Virus record (IMG/VR): IMGVR_UViG_3300037264_001489
Coordinates: 1 to 20,849 of that record
Strand: one strand, 5' to 3'
Source: a virus
DNA: 20,849 nt
A program made the position numbers and the translations under genes. Shown here in pieces: positions 1 through 8,242 of the stretch (position 1 is its first letter; each line of letters begins with the position of its first letter). The notes under the pieces are model-generated. The model did no database searches. It saw only the letters and a list, made by a program, of their open reading frames with translations, and was not told where the DNA came from.

Positions 1-5
1 GTATC

Positions 6-875
6 CTATTGTGTAGCCTTTTTCAACCTACGTAAATGAGTATCTCTGCTAAGCCCCCTACGAAGCTTTTCATAATACTCTTTATCTACAGGGCGTACAA
101 CAATTTTACATCTACAGTTGGACAAGCATCGAGTAAAACCGCAGCCTGGCGTAATAGGGATGTTGTGCTTAATAAATGGTGAATTTGTAGCCATATACTT
201 ACACTGCGGACAAATTCTAATATCCAGTTTAGCTATCCAAAAGAGCGCATGGTTTGCCGGTGTAGCAGCAACGCGCCCTGCATAGTAGATGGATCCTACT
301 GTAGCTACGTACATTCCAATACGGTAAGGCCAGCGCTTAGGTTGTCTGTTTCTTTTTATATCCGCCAGGAAACGATTTAGATACTGCATTTCCTGGCGTA
401 GTGCTGAGTCTATCCATCGCTTATCCGCTGGAAGTAACAAAGGGTTGCCTCCAGCAGTAAGGGACGCCTCAACTCCAGTAGATTTAAGACCAAGTGTATA
501 AGCTTTGTAATACGCATTTTTTAAAGTCAGTTTAAACTCATCTGCGTAATTCTTGAAGCTAATTTTTTTGGCTGTGTAAGACTCTGTAGACTTAACCAAC
601 GTAGCGTGTGTGCTGGTAAGAAGCCTCTCAAGCTTCTTACGTGCGCCTGTTGTAGCGGTTGCCTTATCTTTTGTAAATGACGAACCTTTAGATGTAGCGT
701 GTGTTAATACAACATCACGGTCTATCTCAGTAGCAGCATCACCTACTGACTTATCTTCGTCTAATTGATGAGAGGGGACAATTCCGTCAGGTCTTTCCGA
801 AACGCCTTTGAGACTCTGAACGTGATGGATACACGTTTCGGAATGGTAACATTTGTTTTGCTCAGGTTGCTCCAA
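6..875 (-). CDS. MuF-like phage head morphogenesis protein (tentative)
   Basis: 289-aa protein, last gene of the packaging/head block, following terminase, portal and an HU-like gene. The C-terminal part (about residues 215-262) has the pattern CPQC...PGCGFTRC..NCRC followed by a hydrophobic strand. This resembles the Cys/His-rich end of Mu gpF-type minor head proteins, which usually end in a C-x2-C ... H-P-N-C-R-C pattern; here the final NCRC is kept. The N-terminal 80 residues are polar and look unstructured. The only early start is TTG at 873-875, which has a GAGGGGAGG stretch 5 nt upstream. This start makes the gene overlap the HU-like gene by 115 bases, which is unusual. No other ATG, GTG or TTG in frame lies close to the HU stop. 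The family call rests on the Cys motif and gene order only, so it could be another zinc-binding head protein. Confidence 0.5.
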   Translation of the reverse strand: MEQPEQNKCYHSETCIHHVQSLKGVSERPDGIVPSHQLDEDKSVGDAATEIDRDVVLTHATSKGSSFTKDKATATTGARKKLERLLTSTHATLVKSTESYTAKKISFKNYADEFKLTLKNAYYKAYTLGLKSTGVEASLTAGGNPLLLPADKRWIDSALRQEMQYLNRFLADIKRNRQPKRWPYRIGMYVATVGSIYYAGRVAATPANHALFWIAKLDIRICPQCKYMATNSPFIKHNIPITPGCGFTRCLSNCRCKIVVRPVDKEYYEKLRRGLSRDTHLRRLKKATQ

Positions 876-1054
876 AAATCCCTCCCCTCAGTAATCTTAG
901 GAATTATAGTCCCAATACCTGACATTCTCACAGTGTGCCCATCTGTCAAGGCGTCTGCAATAACATCAAAAACATCTCCAAGAACCTTAAGAGATTTTCT
1001 CTTGGAGTAGCCTTCCTTCTTTGCCAACTCATCAGCTAAATCATATTTATTCAT
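761..1054 (-). CDS. HU/IHF-like DNA-binding protein
   Basis: 97 aa from ATG at 1052-1054; a GTG one codon earlier is also possible. The layout follows HU: an N-terminal helical dimerisation part (NKYDLADELAKKEGYSKRKS...VLGDVFDVIADAL), then GHTVRMSGIGTI at the position of HU's G-F-G-T-F strand, a beta-arm region (residues about 55-80) and a closing helix with K-A-F-R-K-D-L. The arm lacks the usual R-N-P-Q/K-T-G-E sequence, so DNA bending may differ. The start overlaps the portal stop by 8 bases, which suggests translational coupling. In a head-gene block an HU-like protein could help condense or package DNA; that is inference. The 3' part is overlapped by the start of the next gene. Confidence 0.8.
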   Translation of the reverse strand: MNKYDLADELAKKEGYSKRKSLKVLGDVFDVIADALTDGHTVRMSGIGTIIPKITEGRDFWSNLSKTNVTIPKRVSITFRVSKAFRKDLTELSPLIN

Positions 1055-3776
1055 CACTTACAGTCACAGTCTCTACTACTACTGGTAAAGGGTTATTTTC
1101 CCAATTATCTGGATACGTTTCTAACGTGCGCGCCTTCTTGCCTATCAAGTAAGCTTCCATCAAATTATGCACTCTCTGTGGATTGCTTTGAACTAACTGT
1201 ACTAGCTTGTGTGCATCAGGAGTGACAATATTACCTGGGCCTTCTATATCAGGCATAGTACCTAGGAACATATGAATCTCATCATCTGATAGACGAAGGA
1301 AATTCCGCAACGACCAAGTTAGCCAACGTTTCTCATCTAGAATCTGGGACTGCGCTCCTATGTTCATGCTAGTCTGCACCATATCCATACGTAGCTGGTA
1401 GACCTTACTACGCATCAATTCATCTAGATACGAAATAGGTGACATACCTACTTTAAATGCATTCTTTGGATCCTCTGGGTCGATGCCCTTGTACACGAGT
1501 TGAATGGCTACCAACCTGCGGATACCTGATAGGTATGATTTACGTATAGCTTTAATTGTAGAAGCAAATCTAATACTTTGTGATGATAGAGTTGACTCAC
1601 CACTAAAGGCTCCCTGAGATTCTTCAAACCCCATAAATCCTTTAGGTATCCTCAGCGCACCAAACAATTTATTACGTTGGTACTCGATGTCAACGATATC
1701 ACTAATGTTTGGAGTACCTGAGAGCTTTTCAACACGTGATGTAGACCCTTCACGCACGGGCCAGAAAAGGTCAGCATCGATTGAGTTATGCACAAAAACG
1801 CCAGAACTCCTTTTACCGCAAGAACTTACAGGACTTACATCAATAGCAAAGTTGTGGAATTCCTCAACTGTAATGTCATATACGAGCTTACTTTTACCTG
1901 TTTTCACTACAGAAACTACGCAATGATTGGGAGCCTTATGAGTCGATTTCCAGACATGATATGGATTGTTCTTCTTGAATTCCTTCGGGAACTTCTGCCA
2001 CTTACGATAGAGGCTAAAATTCTGATTAGCCATCTTCTTGCCGACTCTGAGACTCTTCTCAGATTTGTTGTAAACCGCAACGTGCTTATTCCCGTTATTG
2101 GCTTGGTGCGGCCTTAGCATCTCTCTAAACTCTGGATCTTTCCATTTCTCAGTCACCGTCTTTTTCAGCGTTTTAGATGCTACTTTACGATGCGCCTCAG
2201 ACTTGTTGTACTTAGTTAGGTTGATTGGCCTCCAAACTTTACCAACCCTGGCTGCGTTAGCTTTATGTAGTTCTGGATTTTCATCAACCCACTTACCTAA
2301 GCCTTTCTCGTAATGTAACTCTGGATTTTCCTTAATCCATTTACCTAGTCCTTCTTCATATAAGGCCGCGTGTAGCTCAATATGCTCAACACGTCCCATC
2401 AGCCTAAGGTTATCAGGTGAGTTATTTCTCTTATCGAAATCCTTATGATGTGCTACACGCCCATTACCCCCGTAACCGCCCAAACATCTGTTAACTATAA
2501 CCTGGTGCGTGTACCCCCAGCCTTCTTTGATACCCTTCACACTACCCCCGTAACCCCCCTCATTTATCCAAATCTGCTCATACCCATCAAGGTTATCCCC
2601 ATCTTCTTTGGATGATGTCTTGAAGTAAACAGCAGCTAATGAGTTCCCTTCCTCCAACTCTATAGCCTTCTTGTACGTTCCATCCTTAAGCATCCACGGG
2701 TGGTCGTAAGTGCACTCTGCTGTATGCCCGTTATCTAGGGTTACTATACAAGTCTCTTTCTCCCCGCTCGTTCTTGGATGATAGCCTAAACCAGATACTG
2801 TATTACCATCCTTATCTTTTGAGTAAACCCACAGCTTCTTATCAGGCGTCTTAGCCCACTCCTCAAAAGTTATAGATGTACCATTAACTAGAGCAATCTT
2901 GGTGTCACCTACAAAGCAGACAGGATTCCATTGAGTCCTGTAATCGCCAGCGTTTCTGTTTAAGTATTCGCGCTTTTTAATAGCTTTACGCCATCTGTTT
3001 ACAATATCGTAAGCCTCTTCTGGAGTTGCGTTTCCAACATCGACGTAATAAATTATGCGATCAGATGCCTTAGTCATACGGTAAACTACCAAAGAGTCTT
3101 CAACCATCTTTAGCTGTTCCCACGCAGTTGCTGCAGGATACAAAATAGAATCGCCGTAGAGATTATCTCGTTCTCTAGATGGCATCCTAAAGTGGATAAT
3201 TTCCCAGGGCTTCCATTGAATACCTTGGGTCTTGGATATTTGCGATGCTGTCTTTCCTGTGTTACCAGATATATTGGGCTTAAATCCAAGAAGCTTACCA
3301 TGCTCTTGGACGCGGGCCACATTGATTGGTGGCGGGGACTTCAGATGAATTATGTCGCCAGTTTCGCTGTTATGTGTAATGGCCTCGAAATGGTCTCCAT
3401 ACTTACACATCTTGCGAACAATACCTGAGCCTATTTCCTCCATGTTAATACGATCAAAAAGTTTTGCAGCAACTCTTACTACGTCAGCGTTATCTGAGTC
3501 TACCCAAATTGATGCATCATGCTCCATGTCATACTTGAAGCACTCCTCCGCATAAAGGTCCAAAGCGCTCGCGATAAGCTCGTACTGGTCCATTCTGTCA
3601 TAATTACGATAGCGAGAGGCACGATCAGCAGGACGACTAGTTTGTTGATTGTAGTACTTCCATGCTTCTGATTCTCCGTAAGAGTTTTGGTCACCCGCTA
3701 TAGGGTCTTTTATCTTTGTATTAGATTGGTCTAGCCCGAAGTAACGCCTAACACCAAAAAAGTCTAGTAATCCCAT
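1047..3776 (-). CDS. Portal protein (T4 gp20 type) interrupted by an intein
   Basis: 909-aa precursor. Residues 1-286 and 665-909 are portal exteins, together 531 aa, close to T4 gp20 (about 524 aa). Landmarks: an acidic/aromatic N-terminus (YELIASALDLYAEECF, residues 65-80), WKPWEIIHFRMPSRERDNLYGDSIL (188-211, read in two halves), the pre-insertion strand TQWNP, and after the insertion IDADLFWPVREG, KLFGALRIPKGFMGFEES and a long C-terminal helical part. The portal forms the dodecameric ring at the capsid vertex through which the terminase pumps DNA. The intein (residues 287-664) splits NPV from SIDADLFWPV; removing it restores a continuous portal. The ATG at 3774-3776 overlaps the terminase stop by 13 bases, so the two are probably co-translated. 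Confidence 0.93.
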   Translation of the reverse strand: MGLLDFFGVRRYFGLDQSNTKIKDPIAGDQNSYGESEAWKYYNQQTSRPADRASRYRNYDRMDQYELIASALDLYAEECFKYDMEHDASIWVDSDNADVVRVAAKLFDRINMEEIGSGIVRKMCKYGDHFEAITHNSETGDIIHLKSPPPINVARVQEHGKLLGFKPNISGNTGKTASQISKTQGIQWKPWEIIHFRMPSRERDNLYGDSILYPAATAWEQLKMVEDSLVVYRMTKASDRIIYYVDVGNATPEEAYDIVNRWRKAIKKREYLNRNAGDYRTQWNPVCFVGDTKIALVNGTSITFEEWAKTPDKKLWVYSKDKDGNTVSGLGYHPRTSGEKETCIVTLDNGHTAECTYDHPWMLKDGTYKKAIELEEGNSLAAVYFKTSSKEDGDNLDGYEQIWINEGGYGGSVKGIKEGWGYTHQVIVNRCLGGYGGNGRVAHHKDFDKRNNSPDNLRLMGRVEHIELHAALYEEGLGKWIKENPELHYEKGLGKWVDENPELHKANAARVGKVWRPINLTKYNKSEAHRKVASKTLKKTVTEKWKDPEFREMLRPHQANNGNKHVAVYNKSEKSLRVGKKMANQNFSLYRKWQKFPKEFKKNNPYHVWKSTHKAPNHCVVSVVKTGKSKLVYDITVEEFHNFAIDVSPVSSCGKRSSGVFVHNSIDADLFWPVREGSTSRVEKLSGTPNISDIVDIEYQRNKLFGALRIPKGFMGFEESQGAFSGESTLSSQSIRFASTIKAIRKSYLSGIRRLVAIQLVYKGIDPEDPKNAFKVGMSPISYLDELMRSKVYQLRMDMVQTSMNIGAQSQILDEKRWLTWSLRNFLRLSDDEIHMFLGTMPDIEGPGNIVTPDAHKLVQLVQSNPQRVHNLMEAYLIGKKARTLETYPDNWENNPLPVVVETVTVSDE
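1785..2918 (-). other. Full-length intein with HNH homing endonuclease in the portal gene
   Basis: Protein-level insertion of 378 aa (precursor residues 287-664). It begins with Cys in CFVGDTKIALVNG (block A), has a block B T-Y-D-H (T356, H359), a block F region LVYDITVEEFHNFAID (631-646) and ends VFVHN followed by Ser665, so the +1 nucleophile is Ser and the penultimate His is present. All residues for splicing are visible. A short insertion (VSPVSSCGKRSS) separates block F from VFVHN. The middle holds an HNH endonuclease: VAHHKDFDKRNNSPDNL then EHIELH (H443/H444, N452, N456, H465, H469). It is followed by two 16-residue tandem repeats and a basic DNA-binding tail (NKSEAHRKVASKTLKK...), reminiscent of NUMOD modules. 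It is probably active for both splicing and homing, judged from motifs only. Confidence 0.93.
2262..2357 (-). repeat. Tandem 48-bp/16-residue repeat within the portal intein
   Basis: Two adjacent copies encode EEGLGKWIKENPELHY and EKGLGKWVDENPELHK (precursor residues 474-489 and 490-505). 12 of 16 residues are identical, and the DNA copies are clearly alike. They follow the HNH core directly and probably form part of the endonuclease's DNA-recognition tail. Confidence 0.85.
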
Positions 3777-6289
3777 TCTATTGATTCTCCACCTTGGATA
3801 CCAGTTATGTATCCATCATCTGTGCGCTTCTTTAGATTAAGCGCTTTTTGCACAAGTTTTTCATTAGAGTTTTTGAATTGAGGCTTATCTTGGTGGAATG
3901 GATACGTTGCATTATCTTTAGCACAAAGAAATACAGCGCCGGCTACAGCATCAGAAACGTCCTTAGATTTGTCTGGGGGGTGGTCAATCTTGGATTTCCT
4001 GCCTTTGATAATTCTTTGAAGTTGTCCTGCTTCCGATACGAATGGGTCATACTTATACATATGAATTCGTTCTTCCATTAAAAGATCGCGCAAGTAATCG
4101 TAGGCGTCACTGTTACGGTCTACAGATTGTCTATCAGTATTGAGTCCAACTTTCATTAAATCTTGTACGGAAGATGCTGATTGGTACCCATCATATGTAA
4201 TCTTATTGAACATAAATCCATTTCTACGCAGATATACAAAGAATTCCCTAATAGCTGAGATATCTATCTCACTACCTGGAGATGCTTTTATTCTAAGCAT
4301 GAAGTCCACGTTAACCTCAAAAGTTGAAACACTGTATCCAAGCTCATCCCTGATCTTAATAGACTCCTTACGCATACCAGCACTGTGTACTACAGCAATT
4401 CCAGCAGCATCGCCATTTAACGCCAAGTCAACGTGAGCAAATCTATTAACTTCTGGATTGAGCTTTGGCACGTATCTAGATCCTACCACCTTACACACAT
4501 CTCGTATCTTGAACCAGTCTGATATTTTAGGCATTTTAAGATAATCAAGTTCTAAAGTTTCAAGAGTAAATGGATGTTCCCATTCAGCATTGGCGCATGC
4601 TACAAGTTTAGTACGATCTTGTAGATAATTAGAAACTGCGTAGATAGGAACACCAGCAAGGTCACGAATAGCTTGTTCAATGTTGTTCTCAAAAATTACT
4701 CTATGCTCAACAGGAACATCAATTACGTGCTGTTCTTCTGGGTCTTCTTCACCTACTGCCAGGATGCGTGATTGCTTGTACTTGTTACCTACAGCTACTT
4801 TAAAAGTCTCCCCACAGTAATTTTCAGGCGGCTTAGTTTCCCACAAAGCATAATCTGATAGGTGGACCCCTCTCTCCCCTGCGAAACGCTCTATATGCTT
4901 TTCAAGGAAGTCTGATTCTGTATTTCTTGATGATATGACACAGAGCAATCCAGGGTTATACCCTCTATAGCCGTACTGACCTGTAATACGAGCGCGAACC
5001 TGATAGTACAGTTTGTACGCATCACCTATAGCGCCGCCCTTCATAAAGTTAGCCTCATCGATGATGCAAACAATAATTGCTCGGCCTAGCGCGTGTAGTT
5101 CCTTTGACCCGAAGTTCACACGAATACGATGAGGAAATTCAAGCCTGTAATTTATCTTATTGTTTCTAGGGAAGTACTTACGAAAATAAGGTGAGTGGTC
5201 TACAAACTGTTTTATGTAATCAAAAGCAGTTTCCTCAGCTTCAGATAGACGTACGGAGAAAACACCAAAATAAATAGCAGTGTTTGGATCTCCGAGGCCC
5301 AGATATGTTTGAGGATTCTTGGTGCATGAGAGTACATAAAGTTTGTACGCGCAAGCCACTGATGCTACATAGGTCTTTCCACAACGTATAGCTCCAGTAT
5401 TACTTGAAGTCAAACCTGCTTTCCAACAAATTTCATTTGTCTCTAAATCCCTACAACACAACTGCCAAAGACCTGTTTTATCTACTGTAAGACAATAAAC
5501 GTCCTCTTCTCCACACTCCTCTACACCAATTACTAAACCACGCGCTTTTCTATCTATTCCATGAACATCTTCAGCAATAAGATGATGCTCATAGTCATAA
5601 TCTTTCTTATTGTGTTGGTATATACGTCTGTAACCACTAAGAGCACCTTGACCTTCTGTTCTACTAAAGGGCATCAAACGTGTTTCACCTGGAGACATAT
5701 CTTTAACCATAATCAACTCACCGTCTCTAGTGAGCATCTGGTGTTTAGCGTTAGCTCTAAAATACGTGCCATTATCTAGTGTAATTTTGTATACAACGTC
5801 TCTGCCCGTTTTATGCGGATATCTAGCCTCAGCAGGAATAACTCTCCCCGTTTCTTTATCATGAGACCATATCCAGAACTTTTCATTTTCTCCTTTAGTT
5901 TCAGACAACTCTTGTATGCTAGGGGTTGTTCCATCACACATAGCAACTGGAGTATCACCTGTAACACAAAAAATCCACTCAAACGTATCTGTTCCCGCCC
6001 TAAAAACGTGGTTTAGCTCTTTTCGCCAAACAGGATAAATACCCTCACAAGATGTTCCTAAGTAAAAAGGATCTGTTATAAATTGTTCAATGCTTACAGG
6101 CTGACGTACAAAATCTATTGAATACAGTTTAGCGAGAGTATCAGAGGCACCTTTCTCCATGTGCTCTCTCAACATTTGAATTGCCCACTGCTGCTCCTCT
6201 GCGGTTAGACCTCCAAGTATTTCGGCTATTTTTGATTCATTTACTCCTGTGCCTTGTAGCGCTTGTATAATTGTCTCTCTGTTAATCAT
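3764..6289 (-). CDS. Terminase large subunit interrupted by an intein
   Basis: 841-aa precursor; the exteins (residues 1-107 and 298-841) join into a 651-aa terminase. The ATPase half shows Walker A TGAIRCGKT (298-306), Walker B IIVCIIDE (405-412) and a coupling motif VISSRNT (451-457). The nuclease half is RNase H-like, with acidic residues at D621 (FAHVDLAL), D700 (ITYDGYQ) and D777/D780 (KDVSDAVAG). It cuts concatemeric phage DNA and powers its translocation through the portal encoded directly downstream (13-base overlap). The start is ATG at 6287-6289, 11 bases after the preceding gene, with no clear Shine-Dalgarno sequence. The intein sits between FEWIF and TGAIRCGKT, so translation without splicing would give a motor with a displaced P-loop. 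Confidence 0.95.
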   Translation of the reverse strand: MINRETIIQALQGTGVNESKIAEILGGLTAEEQQWAIQMLREHMEKGASDTLAKLYSIDFVRQPVSIEQFITDPFYLGTSCEGIYPVWRKELNHVFRAGTDTFEWIFCVTGDTPVAMCDGTTPSIQELSETKGENEKFWIWSHDKETGRVIPAEARYPHKTGRDVVYKITLDNGTYFRANAKHQMLTRDGELIMVKDMSPGETRLMPFSRTEGQGALSGYRRIYQHNKKDYDYEHHLIAEDVHGIDRKARGLVIGVEECGEEDVYCLTVDKTGLWQLCCRDLETNEICWKAGLTSSNTGAIRCGKTYVASVACAYKLYVLSCTKNPQTYLGLGDPNTAIYFGVFSVRLSEAEETAFDYIKQFVDHSPYFRKYFPRNNKINYRLEFPHRIRVNFGSKELHALGRAIIVCIIDEANFMKGGAIGDAYKLYYQVRARITGQYGYRGYNPGLLCVISSRNTESDFLEKHIERFAGERGVHLSDYALWETKPPENYCGETFKVAVGNKYKQSRILAVGEEDPEEQHVIDVPVEHRVIFENNIEQAIRDLAGVPIYAVSNYLQDRTKLVACANAEWEHPFTLETLELDYLKMPKISDWFKIRDVCKVVGSRYVPKLNPEVNRFAHVDLALNGDAAGIAVVHSAGMRKESIKIRDELGYSVSTFEVNVDFMLRIKASPGSEIDISAIREFFVYLRRNGFMFNKITYDGYQSASSVQDLMKVGLNTDRQSVDRNSDAYDYLRDLLMEERIHMYKYDPFVSEAGQLQRIIKGRKSKIDHPPDKSKDVSDAVAGAVFLCAKDNATYPFHQDKPQFKNSNEKLVQKALNLKKRTDDGYITGIQGGESIEWDY
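5399..5968 (-). other. Mini-intein with apparent HNH remnant in the terminase gene
   Basis: 190-aa insertion (precursor residues 108-297). Block A is CVTGDTPVAMCDG, and block B carries N-A-K-H (180-183) after VVYKITLDNGTYF. The C-terminal region has VYCLTVDKTGLW and ends LTSSN followed by Thr298. Cys1, terminal Asn and a Thr +1 nucleophile are present, but the penultimate His of canonical inteins is Ser, and about 20 extra residues lie between block F and the terminal Asn. Residues 231-250 (YEHHLIAEDVHGIDRKAR) resemble the start of an HNH domain (YxxEHRLVAEExLGR), but the catalytic H-N-H part that should follow is missing. This looks like an intein that lost its endonuclease by internal deletion. 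Intein identity is secure; splicing efficiency is uncertain. Confidence 0.88.
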
Positions 6290-6300
6290 AAGTATACGCT

Positions 6301-6867
6301 TTAGACATCTATAATATCTTTACTACCGTTAATTCCGCTTGGATTTGAAAATTCTTCTAACAAACCCATTACAGCATGACGGATACTTTCGCGCGATTGA
6401 GCTTCAGGGATATCCTCACGACTAAGTGTAAGGGATCGTGCGTCAACCATGTTAATTAAAATCTGTGCACCAGTAGTTGAATCCTCAGTAGATTTATTAA
6501 CAAACTCAACGTTCTCTTTAACTATACCTTCTACATAACGGAGAGCCTGTAAAAGCTCTGCAGTGTCCATCATTGCTATACGGTCGGGCGTAAACAATGT
6601 TGATTGAATGTCCTCAGCAACATTTACAAGATTTGATACTCTCTTCATCCGCTGTAACGCCAAGATGGACATAAACATGGATGAGCGGTCACGAGACTCT
6701 GCGAGCAAATGACGTAAACCATCTTTAGATGAAACTTCTAATGCTGTTCCGTTTGTGGCCCAGTTTGCTGTACGTTCTAACAATTGCTCAGGCGTCTCGG
6801 TTACTGAATCCTCAATTTGTTTAATAGGAAGCATTGGTTGATCTATAGATACGTTTATATCATCCAT
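6301..6867 (-). CDS. Unknown protein in the position of a small terminase subunit
   Basis: 188 aa, acidic, mostly predicted helical, no Cys motif, no membrane segment. The middle part (residues about 45-125) has regularly spaced hydrophobics and ends in a helix ALRYVEGIVKENVEFVNKS. I do not recognise a family. It lies immediately upstream of the large terminase (11-base gap) and its ATG shares one base with the stop of the preceding HTH gene (TAATG). In many phages the small terminase sits here, but no DNA-binding motif is visible in this protein, so that role is only a positional guess. Confidence 0.7.
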   Translation of the reverse strand: MDDINVSIDQPMLPIKQIEDSVTETPEQLLERTANWATNGTALEVSSKDGLRHLLAESRDRSSMFMSILALQRMKRVSNLVNVAEDIQSTLFTPDRIAMMDTAELLQALRYVEGIVKENVEFVNKSTEDSTTGAQILINMVDARSLTLSREDIPEAQSRESIRHAVMGLLEEFSNPSGINGSKDIIDV

Positions 6868-7241
6868 TATGCAAACTTATCCATTTCTTTGTAAATTATT
6901 TTGACCGTACTTCTTTCTATAGAATATCTATCCGCAAGATCGGTTACAACATCCGGAGATTTTGGGTATCCATTTCGTTTAGCTTTCTTGAGAGTTAAAT
7001 AAATGAATGTGTCCCTGATGGCATTTTCAATTACTTGTTTTGTTGGCACCTTTACTGTTATCCCAGCAAATATATCTAAGAATTTTATTGTAGATTCTTT
7101 GCCAAATATTTCATAAATCTCAGGTAATAGCGTATCTCTACCTGTTCTTAGCAACGCAATCTGTAACGCGTCAATGTGTTTAGATGACCTACTATCAAAG
7201 ATGTCCCATTTCAGCGTAGTAGGCTTTGAGTTCTTCCTCAT
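6867..7241 (-). CDS. Small helix-turn-helix protein, Mor-like
   Basis: 124 aa from ATG at 7239-7241 (a GTG one codon earlier also fits). The C-terminal half resembles the Mor/C transcription activator family of Mu-like phages: a hydrophobic strand ITVKVPTK followed by helices, then a helix-turn-helix DVVTDLADRYSIERSTVKIIYKEMD (about residues 97-121). Mor-family proteins bind DNA as dimers and activate middle transcription. The gene sits directly upstream of the presumed packaging genes, so it could equally be a DNA-recognition (small terminase) subunit. It overlaps the end of the preceding gene by 47 bases. Confidence 0.6.
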   Translation of the reverse strand: MRKNSKPTTLKWDIFDSRSSKHIDALQIALLRTGRDTLLPEIYEIFGKESTIKFLDIFAGITVKVPTKQVIENAIRDTFIYLTLKKAKRNGYPKSPDVVTDLADRYSIERSTVKIIYKEMDKFA

Positions 7242-8046
7242 CACTAAAATCTACCTCATCCTCATCATTCAACTCAAATATACTTACGAATTGATTCTTC
7301 TCATCTCCGTAAATATTTGGAATACATTTTCTTACCCAATACAAGTAGTTTCGCACAGTAACATCTGTAAAGTCAACTAGAAATCTAAGCTTTTCTTTAT
7401 CTTTTTTAACGTTTAAGCCAAACTTCAAATCAATAAGATGTTCACTAATTTTAACACCCTTCAACGCGCACTCAGCTATGTACTTAGATACCTTACGTTC
7501 TGTTTCATCCAAACGTGTATCGTGCTCAAGGCGTTCCAATAAACATACTTTCAAATCGTCAATGAATATTTTATGTTCTACATCGCGTGCTGTGGGGAAA
7601 GGTCTATAGGTAAACGTTCTGATAGACCGGTCACCTCCTTTCTGTTGCTCTTGCTTGTAGAAGTGCCGCAGCAGGTGCCTCCTAATCATTATGCGGACAT
7701 AGCTAGGAAAGCCATAGTCTATAGGGAGCGCCTTATCCCTCAGCTTGAAGATAAAATAATAAGCAACAGGATCCATTACATCTGGATCGTGCTCCCTTTC
7801 TCCAAATAGTTTTGACCAGCACCACCCTATAAGTAAGGTGATATCAGGAACAGCATTTTCAATATGGCTAAAATCATCCGTTTCAAGATACTTAATATAA
7901 GCATCCTTTATTTTGAAACCTAGCCTAAGATATCCTATGTTCTTAAAATAAACCCAGTAGATGAACGGATAGTTAAACTTAAACTTGGTAAGTGCAATAT
8001 TTTTGGTGGTGTGCGTAACTTCCGCATCGACGACAAGCTGATTCAT
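7195..8046 (-). CDS. Possible RNA polymerase sigma-like factor
   Basis: 283 aa from ATG at 8044-8046, chosen over an upstream TTG (8059-8061) because GGAAAGG lies about 6 nt before the ATG and nothing precedes the TTG. The central part GFPSYVRIMIRRHLLRHFYKQ resembles sigma-70 region 2 (F-x-x-Y-x-x-x-x-I-R-x-x-I). The C-terminal third (LLERLEHDTRLDETERKVSKYI ... TDVTVRNYLYWVRKCI) has the size and basic helical character of a region 4-like HTH. T4-like phages use a small sigma factor (gp55) for late genes, and a phage sigma just before terminase and portal would make sense. The similarity is weak and visual. The C-terminus is strongly acidic (ELNDEDEVDFSDEEEL), reminiscent of a partner-binding tail. 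Confidence 0.6.
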   Translation of the reverse strand: MNQLVVDAEVTHTTKNIALTKFKFNYPFIYWVYFKNIGYLRLGFKIKDAYIKYLETDDFSHIENAVPDITLLIGWCWSKLFGEREHDPDVMDPVAYYFIFKLRDKALPIDYGFPSYVRIMIRRHLLRHFYKQEQQKGGDRSIRTFTYRPFPTARDVEHKIFIDDLKVCLLERLEHDTRLDETERKVSKYIAECALKGVKISEHLIDLKFGLNVKKDKEKLRFLVDFTDVTVRNYLYWVRKCIPNIYGDEKNQFVSIFELNDEDEVDFSDEEELKAYYAEMGHL

Positions 8047-8242
8047 TGCGGGCCTTTCCAACAGCAGCGCGTAATCTAGAGCCTATACCATCAGCAGCTT
8101 CAATAGCCATATTTAGTAAGCCATACTCCTCTGCTATACGGTCGATAGTTCCTCTAAGCATCCGTAATTCAGAAACTAGACGAAGTACTTCTGGGTCTTT
8201 ACTGCGACTCTCAATACTATCTAGTTCTTTTTCGGTAATCAT
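7979..8242 (-). CDS. Small protein with C-terminal CCHC zinc knuckle
   Basis: 87 aa. The first 60 residues are predicted helical and possibly coiled-coil (SIESRSKDPEVLRLVSELRM). The end carries C70-x2-C73-x4-H78-x4-C83 (CRRCGSYAHHQKYC), a textbook zinc-knuckle spacing that usually binds single-stranded nucleic acid. Its ATG overlaps the RusA stop (ATGA), so the gene is likely real and coupled. The zinc-knuckle codons overlap the start of the downstream sigma-like gene by 68 bases in another frame. The function is not known; nucleic-acid binding next to a Holliday-junction resolvase is plausible. Confidence 0.75.
   Translation of the reverse strand: MITEKELDSIESRSKDPEVLRLVSELRMLRGTIDRIAEEYGLLNMAIEAADGIGSRLRAAVGKARNESACRRCGSYAHHQKYCTYQV

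Noticed and set aside
1687-2313. Plus-strand open frames opposite the portal gene
   Set aside because: They are antisense shadows of the portal and its intein, with no recognisable domains or ribosome sites. The same applies to plus-strand frames opposite terminase, gp46, gp47 and the VOC gene.
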